Assembly (NCBI RefSeq): GCF_030269905.1
Contig: NZ_BSVC01000012.1
Coordinates: 1 to 64,000 of the forward strand
DNA length: 64,000 nt
Direction of reading: 5' to 3'
Source of the DNA: Pelosinus sp. IPA-1
GTDB taxonomy: Bacteria > Bacillota > Negativicutes > DSM-13327
The position numbers were made by a program, and so were the translations under genes. Under the pieces are notes generated by a model. That model was not told the origin of the DNA. It did not search any database and was given only the letters and a program-made list of their open reading frames with translations. This document shows, one piece after another, positions 37,413-46,629 of this stretch (position 1 is the first letter of the stretch; every line of letters starts with the position of its first letter).

Positions 37413-37574
37413 TTATCCAGCTTTTTGAATGGAGTCAACTCTATATAATTCATTTATTGCTTCATCTAATCTTTGACTAACGAATAACACATCGGGATGT
37501 GATATTCCTTTTTCGAGTGCCATTACGTGCATTTCATGCCGCAAGTACTCTATCTTACACCATAAATTTTCCAC
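37413..37574 (-). CDS. Spo0E-like sporulation regulatory protein (53 aa)
   Basis: A short gene read from the sequence: GTG start at 37574 preceded by AAGGGA, stop TAA at 37413. The product carries the Spo0E-family pattern IEYLRHEMHVMALEKG followed by HPDVLFVSQRLDEAINELY. Here the usual SQELD core is SQRLD. Spo0E-type proteins are small coiled phosphatases that dephosphorylate Spo0A~P and delay sporulation. This supports a spore-forming host. The length is normal for the family. No neighbour is linked to sporulation. Confidence 0.85.
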   Translation of the reverse strand: MENLWCKIEYLRHEMHVMALEKGISHPDVLFVSQRLDEAINELYRVDSIQKAG

Positions 37575-37666
37575 TACAAAATCCCTTCATTCTTTCTTTA
37601 TTTTCAGCACATTATCCATTATATGTATAACCTCTTACAAATTGTGTCGAACTATCGTTCTAGAAT

Positions 37667-37697
37667 AAAGTTTATTTCATTAAATAAACTTTTTTTC
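37667..37697 (+). terminator. Hairpin with T-run in the gap 37575-37808
   Basis: AAGTTTATTT-cat-TAAATAAACTTTTTTT. No plus-strand gene precedes it, so its role is unclear. On the minus strand it lies downstream of the methyltransferase gene. Otherwise I see nothing in this gap. Confidence 0.4.
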
Positions 37698-37808
37698 GTC
37701 CTTATGTCGAAGAGACAAGTTCTTTAGTATTGTTTTAATTCCACTTTCATCAATGCAAAGGAAATATTGTAGCATAATAACAAACCAAAGTGCTACATGT
37801 GACAATAT

Positions 37809-38558
37809 TCATTTACTCTTCTTTGCTCGCAAAAAAAGAAATTGAGGTTTCTGGGTTAGCTTCTCGTATGCTTTAGGATGTAATTCTTTGAATTTTTCTG
37901 TTGGCATAGGTTCTATTAACTTTTCAATGATAAATCCTGCGTCTAATACAGGCGAGACTATTTTAGATAAAGGTCTTCTGTAAAACTGAACTTTTACTTT
38001 CCCCTTATTCGTTTCCCATTCATCTTCTATAATCTCTGTTAAAAAGTAATTTTCTCTATTAAAATATGTAAAGTCCATAAATGGATGATGTACAGACAGT
38101 ATTAAAGAACCTAATGGCTTTAATACTCTATTGAACTCAGCCATTACAAGATTCCAATCTCGAACATAGTGAAGAGTTAAAGATGACAATATGATATCTA
38201 TGGTTTTATCTTTTATAAAATTTAGAGGTTCATTGAGATCAGCTCTTATAATATCAGCCTTATCGCCAACTCTTTTCTTTGTCATTTCTATCATTTTGGG
38301 ACTAAAATCTATCGCTGTTACATTAGCTCCCTTAGTAAGCAACCAGTTACTATACCAGCCTGCAGCACACCCAGCATCTAGCACCTTCTTCCCTGCAACA
38401 TCGGGAAGTAATGATAAAGTCGCTGGTCTTTCATAGTAGGCGTTAAATGGTTTCGTGTCGACACACTCAAAATAATACTCCGCCATTGTTTCATAAGAAT
38501 CATAAGAAATCGAATTTTTATTCACTGTTGCTCTACTTTCCAATAAGCTCTTCAACAT
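37809..38558 (-). CDS. Class I SAM-dependent methyltransferase
   Basis: A 249-residue methyltransferase. The SAM loop KKVLDAGCAAGWYSNWL lies near 55-71, the acidic end VTAIDFSPKMIEM near 80-92, and the post-II block DIILSSLTLHYVRDW near 118-132. The family is that of UbiE/small-molecule methyltransferases (Methyltransf_11/25). The substrate cannot be told. A hairpin terminator for the upstream side lies near 38706-38733. Confidence 0.88.
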   Translation of the reverse strand: MLKSLLESRATVNKNSISYDSYETMAEYYFECVDTKPFNAYYERPATLSLLPDVAGKKVLDAGCAAGWYSNWLLTKGANVTAIDFSPKMIEMTKKRVGDKADIIRADLNEPLNFIKDKTIDIILSSLTLHYVRDWNLVMAEFNRVLKPLGSLILSVHHPFMDFTYFNRENYFLTEIIEDEWETNKGKVKVQFYRRPLSKIVSPVLDAGFIIEKLIEPMPTEKFKELHPKAYEKLTQKPQFLFLRAKKSK

Positions 38559-38705
38559 TTTCTCCCCCTAGCATGTACTGGAATTAAATCTCCTACAAAT
38601 TTCACAAATCCTTGAATGCAACCTTTTGATGTATCATTTAGTGCCTTTTCTACAAAAACATCTTCAAAGACTGATGCTATTCTATCACATTTAGTATGTA
38701 CAAAA

Positions 38706-38733
38706 AACGTATCAGCATTACGCCGATACGTTT
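38706..38733. terminator. Hairpin between methyltransferase and chemoreceptor genes
   Basis: CGTATC-agcattacgcc-GATACG followed by TTTTCC on the plus strand. Confidence 0.45.
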
Positions 38734-38805
38734 TCCTTAAAACAACTCCTATAAGTAAGTCTTCTTATTATAACACTCAAATAATTATTTAGAGCCTAAG
38801 AATAA

Positions 38806-38834
38806 GGCAACACTCGTTAAAATCGAGAGTTGCT
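38806..38834 (-). terminator. Hairpin after the chemoreceptor gene
   Basis: GCAACACTCG-ttaaaat-CGAGAGTTGC, ending five bases before the chemoreceptor stop codon region; it probably ends that transcript. Confidence 0.6.
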
Positions 38835-38838
38835 ATAA

Positions 38839-40554
38839 TTAAACTCGAAATTTGCTGACAGATTCTTGAAGATCCATGGCAAGTTTTGATAACGCTTGGC
38901 TTGAGGAAGCGATTTCTTCCATAGATGCTGATTGTTCTTCGGTTGCAGCGGATACAGTTTGTGCTTCGGCAGATGCATTTTTACTTAATTGATTGATTTG
39001 CTTCACCGATTCGACAATTTGTTGGCTGCCTGTAGCGATTTGTTCGATTGCCGCAGAAATTTCTTTCGTTTGGCTCGACCCGTTACTTATCATAACTACA
39101 ATTTCTTGAAAAGCAACTCCAGAGGCGTTCACTACTTCTGCTCCAAGCTTAACTTCTCGCGTTCCATTATTCATAGCTACAACAGCCTTATCGGTATCAC
39201 CTTGAATCTCGCTAATTAGTGTGGCTATTTGCTTAGCAGCTTCTTGTGATTGCTCGGCAAGTTTGCGAACTTCTTCTGCAACTACAGCAAAGCCGCGCCC
39301 GTGTTCACCAGCTCGGGCTGCTTCAATAGCTGCATTTAAAGCTAATAGATTCGTTTGACCGGCAATGCCTGAAATTGTATCCACAATTTGTCCAATTTCC
39401 TTAGAACGCTCTCCTAATTGGGCTACTACTTGAGCAGAGGAGGTAACAGTTTCTTCGATATTCGCCATCTGAGTTACCGCTTTATTTACTGATTTGTTTC
39501 CTTCCTTTGCTTTATCAGCCGCTTGAGCTGTTTGACTTGCCACTTCATTCGCATTGGCAGCAATTTGTTGGATACTTTCTGACATTTGCTGCACCACGTT
39601 GGAAGTATTGTTTGCTACTTCTAGTTGTTGTTCTGCACCTGTTGCTACCTCAGTAATAGAATCGGCAACTTGATTAGCAGCTTGAGCTGATTGATCAGCA
39701 CTAGCTGTTAATTCTTCAGAAGCAGCGGCTAGGTGTTCGGCAGAACTGTTAATATCCTTCATTAGTATACGGAGATTATTTTTCATATCTACTAAAGAAT
39801 CTGCCAATTGACCAAATTCATCTTTTCTAACAAAAGTACGAGGCTTATCACGAAAATCACCTGCAGACAATCCCCCACAAAATGAGACCATAGCATGTAA
39901 AGGTTTAGTGATCAACCGTGTAATATAGAATCCGCTTACGCCTAATATTGTAGTAAATATTAATAAGATTCCAATGTTAATTTTAGTTGATGTTCTAAAT
40001 GAAGCCTCATTCGTACTATTAATATTTCTTGCTACTCCTATAGAATATTCGGAGAGATCCATACATTTATTAAGAGCAATCGTTTCTAAAGGTGCTACAC
40101 TTGAAAGGTACAATGCATAAGCTTCTGCATTCTTGTTCTGTGCTGCCAAATCAATTACTGTAGTACGAGCTTCTCTGTACTTTTTCATCGCTGCTTTGAG
40201 ATCTTCTAATTTCTGTTTCTCTTTATCGTCTAATTTAGCTTTTTCAATTTCAGCTATATTTGCATTAAATTTTTTAGCTCGATCACTTATAAGTGTTTTT
40301 AGCTCTTCATTTTTTTTGCTATCTGTTGTAATCATCAATTCAATTATTGCTGCACTTACCTTATTGATATGAGCTTGATTTTCATTGATAAGCTGTACTG
40401 GTACCAAGTTATCTGCAAACATAGAATTCATATCTACACTTGCCCTCTGAAGATAATGATAGCCTGTATACCCAATAACTCCTAGCGATATAATGGCAAT
40501 AAAAATTAAGGCACCTAACTTCAGACTAACTTTCATATTCTTAAAAAAATCCAT
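38839..40554 (-). CDS. Methyl-accepting chemotaxis protein with 4HB sensor
   Basis: A 571-residue transmembrane receptor. Membrane segments lie near 10-30 and 192-212, bracketing a helical ligand domain of the 4HB_MCP type. HAMP follows (about 213-265; [20 protein letters not shown]), then the long helical signalling domain whose hairpin tip is [19 protein letters not shown] and [19 protein letters not shown] near 395-430. It couples to CheW/CheA, which are not in the window. Ligand unknown. Confidence 0.95.
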   Translation of the reverse strand: MDFFKNMKVSLKLGALIFIAIISLGVIGYTGYHYLQRASVDMNSMFADNLVPVQLINENQAHINKVSAAIIELMITTDSKKNEELKTLISDRAKKFNANIAEIEKAKLDDKEKQKLEDLKAAMKKYREARTTVIDLAAQNKNAEAYALYLSSVAPLETIALNKCMDLSEYSIGVARNINSTNEASFRTSTKINIGILLIFTTILGVSGFYITRLITKPLHAMVSFCGGLSAGDFRDKPRTFVRKDEFGQLADSLVDMKNNLRILMKDINSSAEHLAAASEELTASADQSAQAANQVADSITEVATGAEQQLEVANNTSNVVQQMSESIQQIAANANEVASQTAQAADKAKEGNKSVNKAVTQMANIEETVTSSAQVVAQLGERSKEIGQIVDTISGIAGQTNLLALNAAIEAARAGEHGRGFAVVAEEVRKLAEQSQEAAKQIATLISEIQGDTDKAVVAMNNGTREVKLGAEVVNASGVAFQEIVVMISNGSSQTKEISAAIEQIATGSQQIVESVKQINQLSKNASAEAQTVSAATEEQSASMEEIASSSQALSKLAMDLQESVSKFRV

Positions 40555-40652
40555 TATTTTTCCCCTTTTTGTCTTGTAATTATTTTACAACTTTTCGACA
40601 TTAATTGTCATTTTCCTGCATTTTTTTCTGTCTATCATTACAACTTGCAACA

Positions 40653-40713
40653 TAATATATAATATAAACACCTGCAAAGCTAACTGCTTTGCAGGTGTTT
40701 ATATTATATATTA
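40653..40713. repeat. Perfect 28-bp inverted repeat (5-base loop) between ribB and the chemoreceptor gene
   Basis: Left arm 40653-40680 and right arm 40686-40713 are exact reverse complements over 28 bases, with core AACACCTGCAAAGC and an AT-rich base. It follows the ribB stop codon by 44 bp and probably ends the ribB transcript, but the perfect length is well beyond a normal terminator and could extrude as a cruciform. Confidence 0.85.
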
Positions 40714-40756
40714 ACCGTAAGATCTTTCATCCTAGGTCCGAAGTTTGGACTAGACT

Positions 40757-41410
40757 TTATGATGCAAATGTTTTTCTACCTTTTCGATACGCAATTACAT
40801 CATCGACCGTAACCACTGGCATGTTATTTTTCTTTGCAAATGCAATGATTTCAGGTAACCTTGCCATTGTACCATCATGATTTGTCAATTCACACAATAC
40901 GCCATATGGCTTCAACCCAGCAAGTCGCATTAAATCTACATTGGCCTCTGTGTGCCCAGGTCGCTCCAGTACACCGCCCTGCTTGGCCTTTAATGGGAAA
41001 ACATGGCCCGGACGCACCAGTTGCTCTGGACTTACAGGATCCGCAATCGCTGCTTTCACTGTAGTCACCCTGTCGGCAGCAGATACACCCGTAGTAACCC
41101 CGGTCGCAGCTTCAATAGAAATAGTAAAAGGTGTTCCAAAACTGCTTGTATTAACATCTACCATCATCGGCAATTCTAATGCCTGCACTCTTTCTTCAGT
41201 CAAACATAAACAGACAATTCCACTGCCCTCACTAATTAACATTGCCATTTGTTCGTCTGTCAGAGACTCTGCTGCAAAAAAAATATCACCTTCGTTTTCC
41301 CGATCTTCATTGTCGGTAACTAAGATTCCGCGACCACTGCGCAATGCAGCAAGAGCATTTTCCACCCGTTTGTCAGTGTCTCCAAAATGAGTTAGTAAAG
41401 TTTGATTCAT
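40757..41410 (-). CDS. ribB: 3,4-dihydroxy-2-butanone 4-phosphate synthase
   Basis: Makes the four-carbon unit of riboflavin from ribulose 5-phosphate. The acidic substrate loop [16 protein letters not shown] lies near 32-48, and the region [20 protein letters not shown] followed by HTEAN near 138-162 holds the metal-binding His. The 217-residue length is that of a stand-alone RibB without the GTP cyclohydrolase II domain. It is preceded by an FMN riboswitch, so it is shut off when FMN is plentiful. ATG start with AGGAGG upstream. Confidence 0.96.
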   Translation of the reverse strand: MNQTLLTHFGDTDKRVENALAALRSGRGILVTDNEDRENEGDIFFAAESLTDEQMAMLISEGSGIVCLCLTEERVQALELPMMVDVNTSSFGTPFTISIEAATGVTTGVSAADRVTTVKAAIADPVSPEQLVRPGHVFPLKAKQGGVLERPGHTEANVDLMRLAGLKPYGVLCELTNHDGTMARLPEIIAFAKKNNMPVVTVDDVIAYRKGRKTFAS

Positions 41411-41487
41411 AGTATATTCCTCCTAATAATTTAGTAGGACTTACCAGAATCAGGGCACAGAAAAAGACAGTTCAACTTTAAAATAAA

Positions 41488-41672
41488 TAAAAAATTGATT
41501 CCTTCTGAGAATCAATTTGGTTGACTGCCTTACTCTCTTTCATCCGGACTATACCGTCGGCACTGGCCTCTCACCAGTTCTGCTGACCTCTTCCTATAGA
41601 AGAGCGCTCGCGGGCTCCTCAGTAAAACTGAGATACCGCCGGTGGGGATTTTCACCCCGCCCTGAGAATAAG
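41488..41672 (-). promoter_or_regulatory. FMN riboswitch (RFN element) with terminator, upstream of ribB
   Basis: On the minus strand the aptamer runs from about 41668 (TCAGGGCGGGGTGAAAATCC, then CCCACCGGCGGTA) to about 41533 (GCCGACGGTATAGTCCGGAT, then GAAAGAG). These blocks match the conserved RFN core. Downstream is a terminator, AAATTGATTC-tcagaa-GGAATCAATTTTTT at 41488-41520. FMN binding should favour the terminator and stop ribB transcription. Confidence 0.95.
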
Positions 41673-41889
41673 TCGCTATTTAAATAGTATTATTAAATAT
41701 TTAGATTGTCAAGTTTGCAATCACCTTATGTCCTTCAACAGGGACAAATCCTTTAGCTCCGTCTTCCTTTTACTTTTTCGGATTTTATTATAAAAATATT
41801 ACAAATTTCGATAATTTTCACTGTTTTTTTAAAGGCTTTTTGTTCTTTGATATAGAATTGATAATCTGAAATCGTTAGGAGGTAGTAAA

Positions 41890-42726
41890 ATGGAGCAACT
41901 CACCAATCAAGAAATACTTGAGGCTTTTAAAATTGTTCTTCCCTACTTAAACAAAATCGTCCGGGAAGATATGGCTGTTGGATTAACGGACAAAACGGCA
42001 TATTTATCCTACTTCCGTGCAAAAGAGTTTGAGCTTGATTTACCTGCTGGTAAGCCCATCAAAGGAATTAGTACTATCGAAGACTGTATTAGCACAGGTA
42101 AAGATACTTTTGCAGATATTCCTCCTGAAGTGTATGGTCGTACTATAAAGACTATCTTCACTCCAATCTATGGTGTTAATAAGGAAGTTATTGGAACATT
42201 AAGTTCTGGGATCGATTTAAATGATAGTCTTACATTAGTTGATACTGTTGAAAAATTGGCGAACTCAACAGAATTAGCCTCAGCAAGTGTCGAGCAGGTT
42301 GCTCAAAGTGCAAGCGAACTAGCAAGTGCGGGGCAAAAAGCAATTCAGCTAGCAGGTGATTTGATAAAACGGAATGAAGAAACAGTTCAGGTCATTGGTT
42401 TTATACGTAACATAGCCCAACAAACAAATCTTTTAGGACTAAATGCGGCGATTGAAGCAGCTAGAGCAGGAGAACAAGGCCGAGGATTTGCCGTTGTAGC
42501 CGAGGAAGTTCGAAAACTTGCTGACCAATCGCAAGAAGCAACAAAGAAAATACAGTTAACATTACAGGAAATGAGCAAGGCTGTTTCCGATATCTATAAA
42601 TCAATCGAAACTACTAGCTCAATTAGCCAAGAACAGGCGGCATCTACTCAAGAGATCGCAGCTAACTTAGAAGAAATAAATAAAGGCGCGAGAAATTTGG
42701 GAAATTACGTTGAGCGTTATAAATAA
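41890..42726 (+). CDS. Soluble short chemoreceptor-like protein (YfmS-like)
   Basis: A 278-residue cytoplasmic protein without membrane segments. Residues about 1-110 form a PAS/Cache-like sensor module ([20 protein letters not shown]). Residues about 130-275 form a shortened MCP signalling helix pair with the tip [20 protein letters not shown] and [17 protein letters not shown]. Bacillus YfmS is a known soluble receptor of similar size. It is a lone plus-strand gene, with its own ribosome site (TAGGAGG). Confidence 0.9.
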   Translation: MEQLTNQEILEAFKIVLPYLNKIVREDMAVGLTDKTAYLSYFRAKEFELDLPAGKPIKGISTIEDCISTGKDTFADIPPEVYGRTIKTIFTPIYGVNKEVIGTLSSGIDLNDSLTLVDTVEKLANSTELASASVEQVAQSASELASAGQKAIQLAGDLIKRNEETVQVIGFIRNIAQQTNLLGLNAAIEAARAGEQGRGFAVVAEEVRKLADQSQEATKKIQLTLQEMSKAVSDIYKSIETTSSISQEQAASTQEIAANLEEINKGARNLGNYVERYK

Positions 42727-42739
42727 ATAATTTAAAAAT

Positions 42740-42776
42740 AAGAAGTGATATCTTTATCGCAAAGATATCACTTCTT
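42740..42776. terminator. Bidirectional terminator between convergent genes
   Basis: AAGAAGTGATATCTTT-atcgc-AAAGATATCACTTCTT, a 16-bp perfect stem between the soluble chemoreceptor gene and the convergent membrane protein gene. Confidence 0.85.
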
Positions 42777-42794
42777 ACTCTTTTCCGTTATCTA

Positions 42795-43121
42795 TTATTC
42801 AATCATCTTATTCCTAGTAACCTTGGAGTAAAGCCACATGAACCAAGTACGCAACACTAAAAAACTTTCTACAGCTACGAACATACTATAGAGAGCTAAA
42901 AATAAAATACTAATTCTTTTTACAAATTCATTCCCTATAACTAATTGGAATAGATATTTAGAAACATCAATTACATCGTTACCAATCGGCGCATTTACAA
43001 CATGGGGTACGTGTTCCATAAGAAAAACTAAACGTGTTGCAATCAATAAATATAAGTACATTTTCCCTAATTTCTTTATAGACTGATATTTTTCATTCGT
43101 TAATTCCTTAGATGTTGACAT
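42795..43121 (-). CDS. Small membrane protein (108 aa)
   Basis: Two or three hydrophobic segments (about 20-38 and 66-95: LYLLIATRLVFLM, ISILFLALYSMFVAVESFLV). I chose ATG 43121 because an unusually long run of eight G lies nine bases upstream and can serve as ribosome site. The frame continues upstream without one. No family recognised. The G8 tract is also a possible slippage site affecting the leader. Confidence 0.6.
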   Translation of the reverse strand: MSTSKELTNEKYQSIKKLGKMYLYLLIATRLVFLMEHVPHVVNAPIGNDVIDVSKYLFQLVIGNEFVKRISILFLALYSMFVAVESFLVLRTWFMWLYSKVTRNKMIE

Positions 43122-43465
43122 TGTAATGTCCCCCCCCATTCGAAATAAGAATATTAATATTTTTGATAGTCCACTTATTATTTTAAGATAACTACATAAA
43201 AATATAATAGAAATCGTTATACTTAGCATTACCCTATTATGACACAACATAACCTAGAATAACAATGTATACTTATTTCCTATTTATTTTATATTCATCA
43301 TCCACACCTCGCAGAGGTCAACGAACTCGTCCTTGATACTGTGAGCCTTTACACAGGTCTATTATTTATGCACGATACATCTAACAACTTCTCATAGCTA
43401 CTGCAGGAATCTAATGTAATTTGTGGTATATGAGTTATATGATAAAATCAGAACAGGGAGGATTT

Positions 43466-43978
43466 ATGAAAACTTCTAAACTCCAAGGTCCAGCGGCAAC
43501 TTATCGGCATGACGATCATGTTATAAAAAATATAAACAAAGAATTTCGCACTCGATTGACATCTGGTCAGCGGATAGCTGATTGGTTAGCTAAAGTGGTT
43601 GGTAGTTGGCCCTTTATTATTTATCAAAGTGTTGTAATCGTAATTTGGATGACAACAAACGTGTATTTAACTTATAAAGCAGTTAGCGATGCAGATTTTT
43701 TTCATTCTTGGGATCCATATCCTTTCATACTGCTTAATCTTGTTCTAAGTTTTCAAGCTGCGTACACGGGTCCAGTAGTAATGATGAGTCAAAACAGGCA
43801 GAATGAAAAAGACCGGTTGGCAGCAGAACATGATTACCAAATAAACATAAAAGCAGAAGAAGAGATAAAAGTAATTATGGATCACTTAGTTCATCAAGAT
43901 ATTATATTAAAAGAGCTTATAGACCATATAGAAAAATTAAACGTAGAGTCTCCATTAACAAAGGATTTCCACCAATAA
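43466..43978 (+). CDS. DUF1003-family membrane protein
   Basis: A 170-residue protein with two membrane segments near 48-68 and 85-108 (WPFIIYQSVVIVIWMTTNVY, PFILLNLVLSFQAAYTGPVV) and the family motif MMSQNRQNEKDRLAAEHDY near 112-130. The charged tail is predicted coiled coil. Function of the family is not established. ATG 43466 has AGGGAGG four bases upstream; the frame extends further up without support. Confidence 0.88.
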   Translation: MKTSKLQGPAATYRHDDHVIKNINKEFRTRLTSGQRIADWLAKVVGSWPFIIYQSVVIVIWMTTNVYLTYKAVSDADFFHSWDPYPFILLNLVLSFQAAYTGPVVMMSQNRQNEKDRLAAEHDYQINIKAEEEIKVIMDHLVHQDIILKELIDHIEKLNVESPLTKDFHQ

Positions 43979-44220
43979 AATTGGTATCTATGTGCCTAAT
44001 AAAACAAAACCATGCCCTAGAGTTTTTCTCCTCAGACATGGTCTTAGATGTGATTGCAATACATCCTTCAATGATTATACTATACCCTATTTGATAATCA
44101 TTGTCAATTAGTTAGATATCCTCCATATTTATAATTTCATCTAATTCTTTCCATTGTCATATTGTTGTCAAGATTTTGTAATATAGTAATATCAGATCAA
44201 GATCTGAGGAGATGTTACAT

Positions 44221-44673
44221 ATGAAAAAATTATCTTGCTTAGCATTACTTACCTGTTTCCTGATTACCTTATCAGGAACCGCTTTTGCCTGGAGTGACCG
44301 TTCCGAGGGCCGTCCACAACAAAATCCCCCTAGCCTGTCTGTCTGGCATAATCGAAATGACGAGTTTCATGTAAAAACAACTAACTTTCGTAATCAGCAT
44401 GTATTTTCTGGCGTGATTCGAACTGATGGACGTTTTTACGACATTGACGACAGAGATCTGGAAAATGGTGATTTCGTTAAAGTAGACCGTGACCGTAATA
44501 CAATTCGCTTCCATTTCACAGGTCGCGGGATTGATGAATTAGATTTCAAAGTAAGAGGAGGAGATACCTTAACTTTTGATGTCAATAAAGACGGCCATGA
44601 CATGGCTAGCAATCAAATATTCATTGGTAGACATGGCTGGCACCCTAGAGATAACAGGTTTACATTAAGATAA
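44221..44673 (+). CDS. Exported hypothetical protein (150 aa)
   Basis: A signal peptide (MKKLSCLALLTCFLITLSG...AFA, cleaved near residue 24) is followed by a beta-rich domain with charged repeats (GVIRTDGRFYDIDDRDLENG, GRGIDELDFKVRGGDTLTF). The fold could be a small secreted beta-sandwich. I chose ATG 44221 with GAGGAG nine bases upstream. A good terminator follows, so it is a single-gene unit. Function unknown. Confidence 0.75.
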   Translation: MKKLSCLALLTCFLITLSGTAFAWSDRSEGRPQQNPPSLSVWHNRNDEFHVKTTNFRNQHVFSGVIRTDGRFYDIDDRDLENGDFVKVDRDRNTIRFHFTGRGIDELDFKVRGGDTLTFDVNKDGHDMASNQIFIGRHGWHPRDNRFTLR

Positions 44674-44687
44674 GCGTATCCATCCAT

Positions 44688-44716
44688 AGCGGGCGTTTCA
44701 TACACCCGCTTTTTTG
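44688..44716 (+). terminator. Terminator of the exported-protein gene
   Basis: AGCGGGCG-tttcata-CACCCGCTTTTTT, 15 bp past the stop codon. Confidence 0.8.
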
Positions 44717-44741
44717 CTGTGATTTTATAGTTTACCGACAT

Positions 44742-44770
44742 AAAAAAGCCCTCGCAAACCTGCGAGGGCT
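44742..44770 (-). terminator. Terminator of the original tRNA-Lys gene
   Basis: On the minus strand AGCCCTCGCAGG-TT-TGCGAGGGCTTTTTT lies 10 bases beyond the CCA end of the tRNA remnant at 44780. It marks the original chromosomal flank of the tRNA. Confidence 0.75.
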
Positions 44771-44826
44771 ATAATTTACTGGTGACACACCAGGGAATCG
44801 AACCCCGAACCTACTGATTAAGAGTC
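44767..44826 (-). other. Attachment-site copy 1: 3' half of tRNA-Lys(CTT)
   Basis: On the minus strand the 47 bases 44826-44780 read as the anticodon stem and loop GACTCTTAATC, the T-arm GGTTCGATTCC, the acceptor strand GTGTGTC, and ACCA. The 5' half of the tRNA is absent; sequence above 44826 is unrelated. The 60-bp stretch recurs at 49892-49951 with one mismatch. A 3' tRNA fragment at the left edge of foreign genes is the expected footprint of site-specific integration into a minus-strand tRNA. Confidence 0.88.
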
Positions 44827-44931
44827 GTATTTTCGGCATATTTTCAGTATGAGGGGGATATGGTGGAAAGGATATGGGTTGCTGTCGTAGCACGACATGA
44901 TACAAATGCAAATTCCATTAGCTCACCCCTA

Positions 44932-45495
44932 CTAATACTTAATATTTCCATCAAATAACTTCCCGTTTATTTCCATTTTGTCAGTGTATTGCCACATATA
45001 ACCTTTAATATCGTCACTCCGGCTCCATTGGGCATTCCATACGGCACAACCAATGCTACGCCAGTCAATATAATCAGTCAGCCAGGAGTAAGAGGCGTAA
45101 ATGCCGCAGTCTAGACCTATATTGCAAATAAACGTTTTGCACATGGCTGTAATTTCTACCGGGTTAAATGCAAAGCCTTTACGTCGTTTATAGCCGTCCG
45201 CATCTTCCATGTCAAAGAACACTGGTAATTCTAATAGCTGTCCTGTACTGTCTATTGCCTCCCGGCAATTTTTTGCTTCATGTATTGCATCTTCGACGCT
45301 CAATGCATACGAGTAGTGATAAGCGCCAACTTCCAGACCGGCAGCTTTAGCGCCGGTTACATTCTGTTCAAACATTCCATCCTTTGATTGCAGACCGTAG
45401 GAGCTGCGGATGATCACGAATTCAATTCCAGCAGCAGCCACCGCCTGCCAATCGACCACACCGTTATGATGGGATACGTCAATACCTTTTATCAT
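44932..45495 (-). CDS. GH25-family lysozyme (phage endolysin)
   Basis: A 187-residue muramidase without signal peptide. The catalytic-site strands of GH25 are visible: IKGIDVSHHNGVVDWQAV at 2-19, EFVIIRSSYGL near 26, VGAYHYSYAL near 56, and the acidic pair FFDMED near 93. It lacks a C-terminal cell-wall binding domain, and the domain itself is near minimal length. AGGAGG upstream lies in the end of the holin frame, four bases separate the two, so they formed a lysis cassette. Confidence 0.92.
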   Translation of the reverse strand: MIKGIDVSHHNGVVDWQAVAAAGIEFVIIRSSYGLQSKDGMFEQNVTGAKAAGLEVGAYHYSYALSVEDAIHEAKNCREAIDSTGQLLELPVFFDMEDADGYKRRKGFAFNPVEITAMCKTFICNIGLDCGIYASYSWLTDYIDWRSIGCAVWNAQWSRSDDIKGYMWQYTDKMEINGKLFDGNIKY

Positions 45496-45498
45496 TAT

Positions 45499-45731
45499 CT
45501 ATTCCTCCTCGTTGTCTAAATCAGGTGTTCCTGCCGCTTTCAGCATCTTACGGACGGGGCGGCCACCTCCGCATCGATAATCCATCCTATGAGCGCCCCG
45601 GGTACTAAAATACGTCGCCAGTCTAATATTTCATTAATCTGCCGGATTGCCGTTTCTCGCCTTTGGCTGTTTTCCCTATTATCGGCAAACCTGTCTAGCT
45701 CATTAATGATGCTCTTAATCGATTCGCGCAA
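45499..45731 (-). pseudogene. Phage holin, frameshifted
   Basis: The frame starting at TTG 45731 encodes MRESIKSIINELDRFADN..., then a hydrophobic segment WRRILVPGALIGWIIDA, and stops early at 45540. One base inserted in the CCCC run near 45558-45561 would restore a tail reading VRKMLKAAGTPDLDNEEE, which stops at 45499-45501. This ends four bases before the endolysin start. The restored protein is about 77 residues with a small-holin layout. A sequencing or assembly slip in the C-run is possible. Confidence 0.6.
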
Positions 45732-45922
45732 CGGACCGTCCTACAATCTGGCATTACAAAACAAATACATTCCAATGTCTGCGGAGATTAAACCTATCAA
45801 CCTTTAAAAGTTTTCAATTCTTGCACCTTAAGATCGATTATAATTTACTGTTTCGTTACAGGAGTTTACACGTTAACCTTGAATACTATATTTACGAATT
45901 TTCTTGATAAAAGGGGATTAAA

Positions 45923-46396
45923 ATGTTTGATTTCATGCTTTACTCGTCTAGTTTGATTATCCCTATAATAATACTTATTCCTAATCTATTGTGGTTACTT
46001 TTCCCGCCAATCAACATACCACTACAAGAAGATAATGAACCTGTTATTCTAACTGTTTTTGAGAATATAGGACGATTCGGTGTAACCATTATTCCTCTGT
46101 TTTATCCAATTACAATGAATAATATTTCAAACCGCTTTTATATAATTGCTATGCTGTTATTACTCACGGTCTATTATGCTGGTTGGTTCCGATTTTTCCA
46201 AAAAGGCCGGAATCATATGCTCTTATTCCTACCACTATGGCATATACCAATCCCCATGGCAATTACCCCCATTCTTTATTTCTTTTTGGCTGCAGGGTTA
46301 CTTAAATCGTCCCCCATGTTTATAGCAGCATTCACACTGGCAATAGGACATCTACCTATCAGTTATAAAGAATATCTTCGTATCTCCCCAAAATAA
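45923..46396 (+). CDS. Multi-pass membrane protein (157 aa)
   Basis: Five hydrophobic segments (for example SLIIPIIILIPNLLWLLF near 10-27 and MAITPILYFFLAAGLL near 112-127). ATG 45923 follows AAAAGGGG. No family recognised with confidence. It is the first of four plus-strand membrane genes inside the tRNA-bounded segment, opposite in direction to the phage lysis genes, which suggests cargo rather than phage core. Confidence 0.7.
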   Translation: MFDFMLYSSSLIIPIIILIPNLLWLLFPPINIPLQEDNEPVILTVFENIGRFGVTIIPLFYPITMNNISNRFYIIAMLLLLTVYYAGWFRFFQKGRNHMLLFLPLWHIPIPMAITPILYFFLAAGLLKSSPMFIAAFTLAIGHLPISYKEYLRISPK

Positions 46397-46401
46397 CATC
46401 C

Positions 46402-46440
46402 CCCTACCATCCTCATATATGATATGGATAGGATACGATA
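46402..46440 (+). repeat. Shared intergenic motif, copy A
   Basis: CCTACCAT(C)CTCATATAT, then 14 bases, then AGGATACGATA. The same arrangement recurs at 47114-47162. Each copy follows the stop codon of a plus-strand membrane gene. Confidence 0.5.
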
Positions 46441-46459
46441 GTTTCGCCATGGCCATTTT

Positions 46460-46549
46460 TTATGACCCTTGTACTACCTTATCCACCCGCCCACGAATCT
46501 CAGTTAGTTGCTCTTTAGATATTACCATAACCTTATCCCGCCCTCTCAT
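46460..46549 (-). CDS. Very short possible gene (29 aa)
   Basis: ATG at 46549 with GGAAGGG upstream, encoding MRGRDKVMVISKEQLTEIRG followed by RVDKVVQGS and a stop. It may be a remnant of a phage gene or a real micro-protein. Weak support; it lies in the otherwise empty gap 46397-46629. Confidence 0.3.
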   Translation of the reverse strand: MRGRDKVMVISKEQLTEIRGRVDKVVQGS

Positions 46550-46629
46550 AATAACCCTTCCATATTTTTTTGGTTAAATTAATTCAAACTGCATAGTCTA
46601 AAGGGTATCTCTAACTAAAGGATGATGTT

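Noticed and set aside
40941-41390. Long plus-strand open frame opposite ribB
   Set aside because: It is antisense to a well-supported gene with an FMN riboswitch, has no ribosome site and no recognisable protein pattern.
44780-44826. A complete tRNA-Lys gene at either repeat
   Set aside because: Only the anticodon-to-CCA half is present at both places; the D-arm and 5' acceptor strand are missing.
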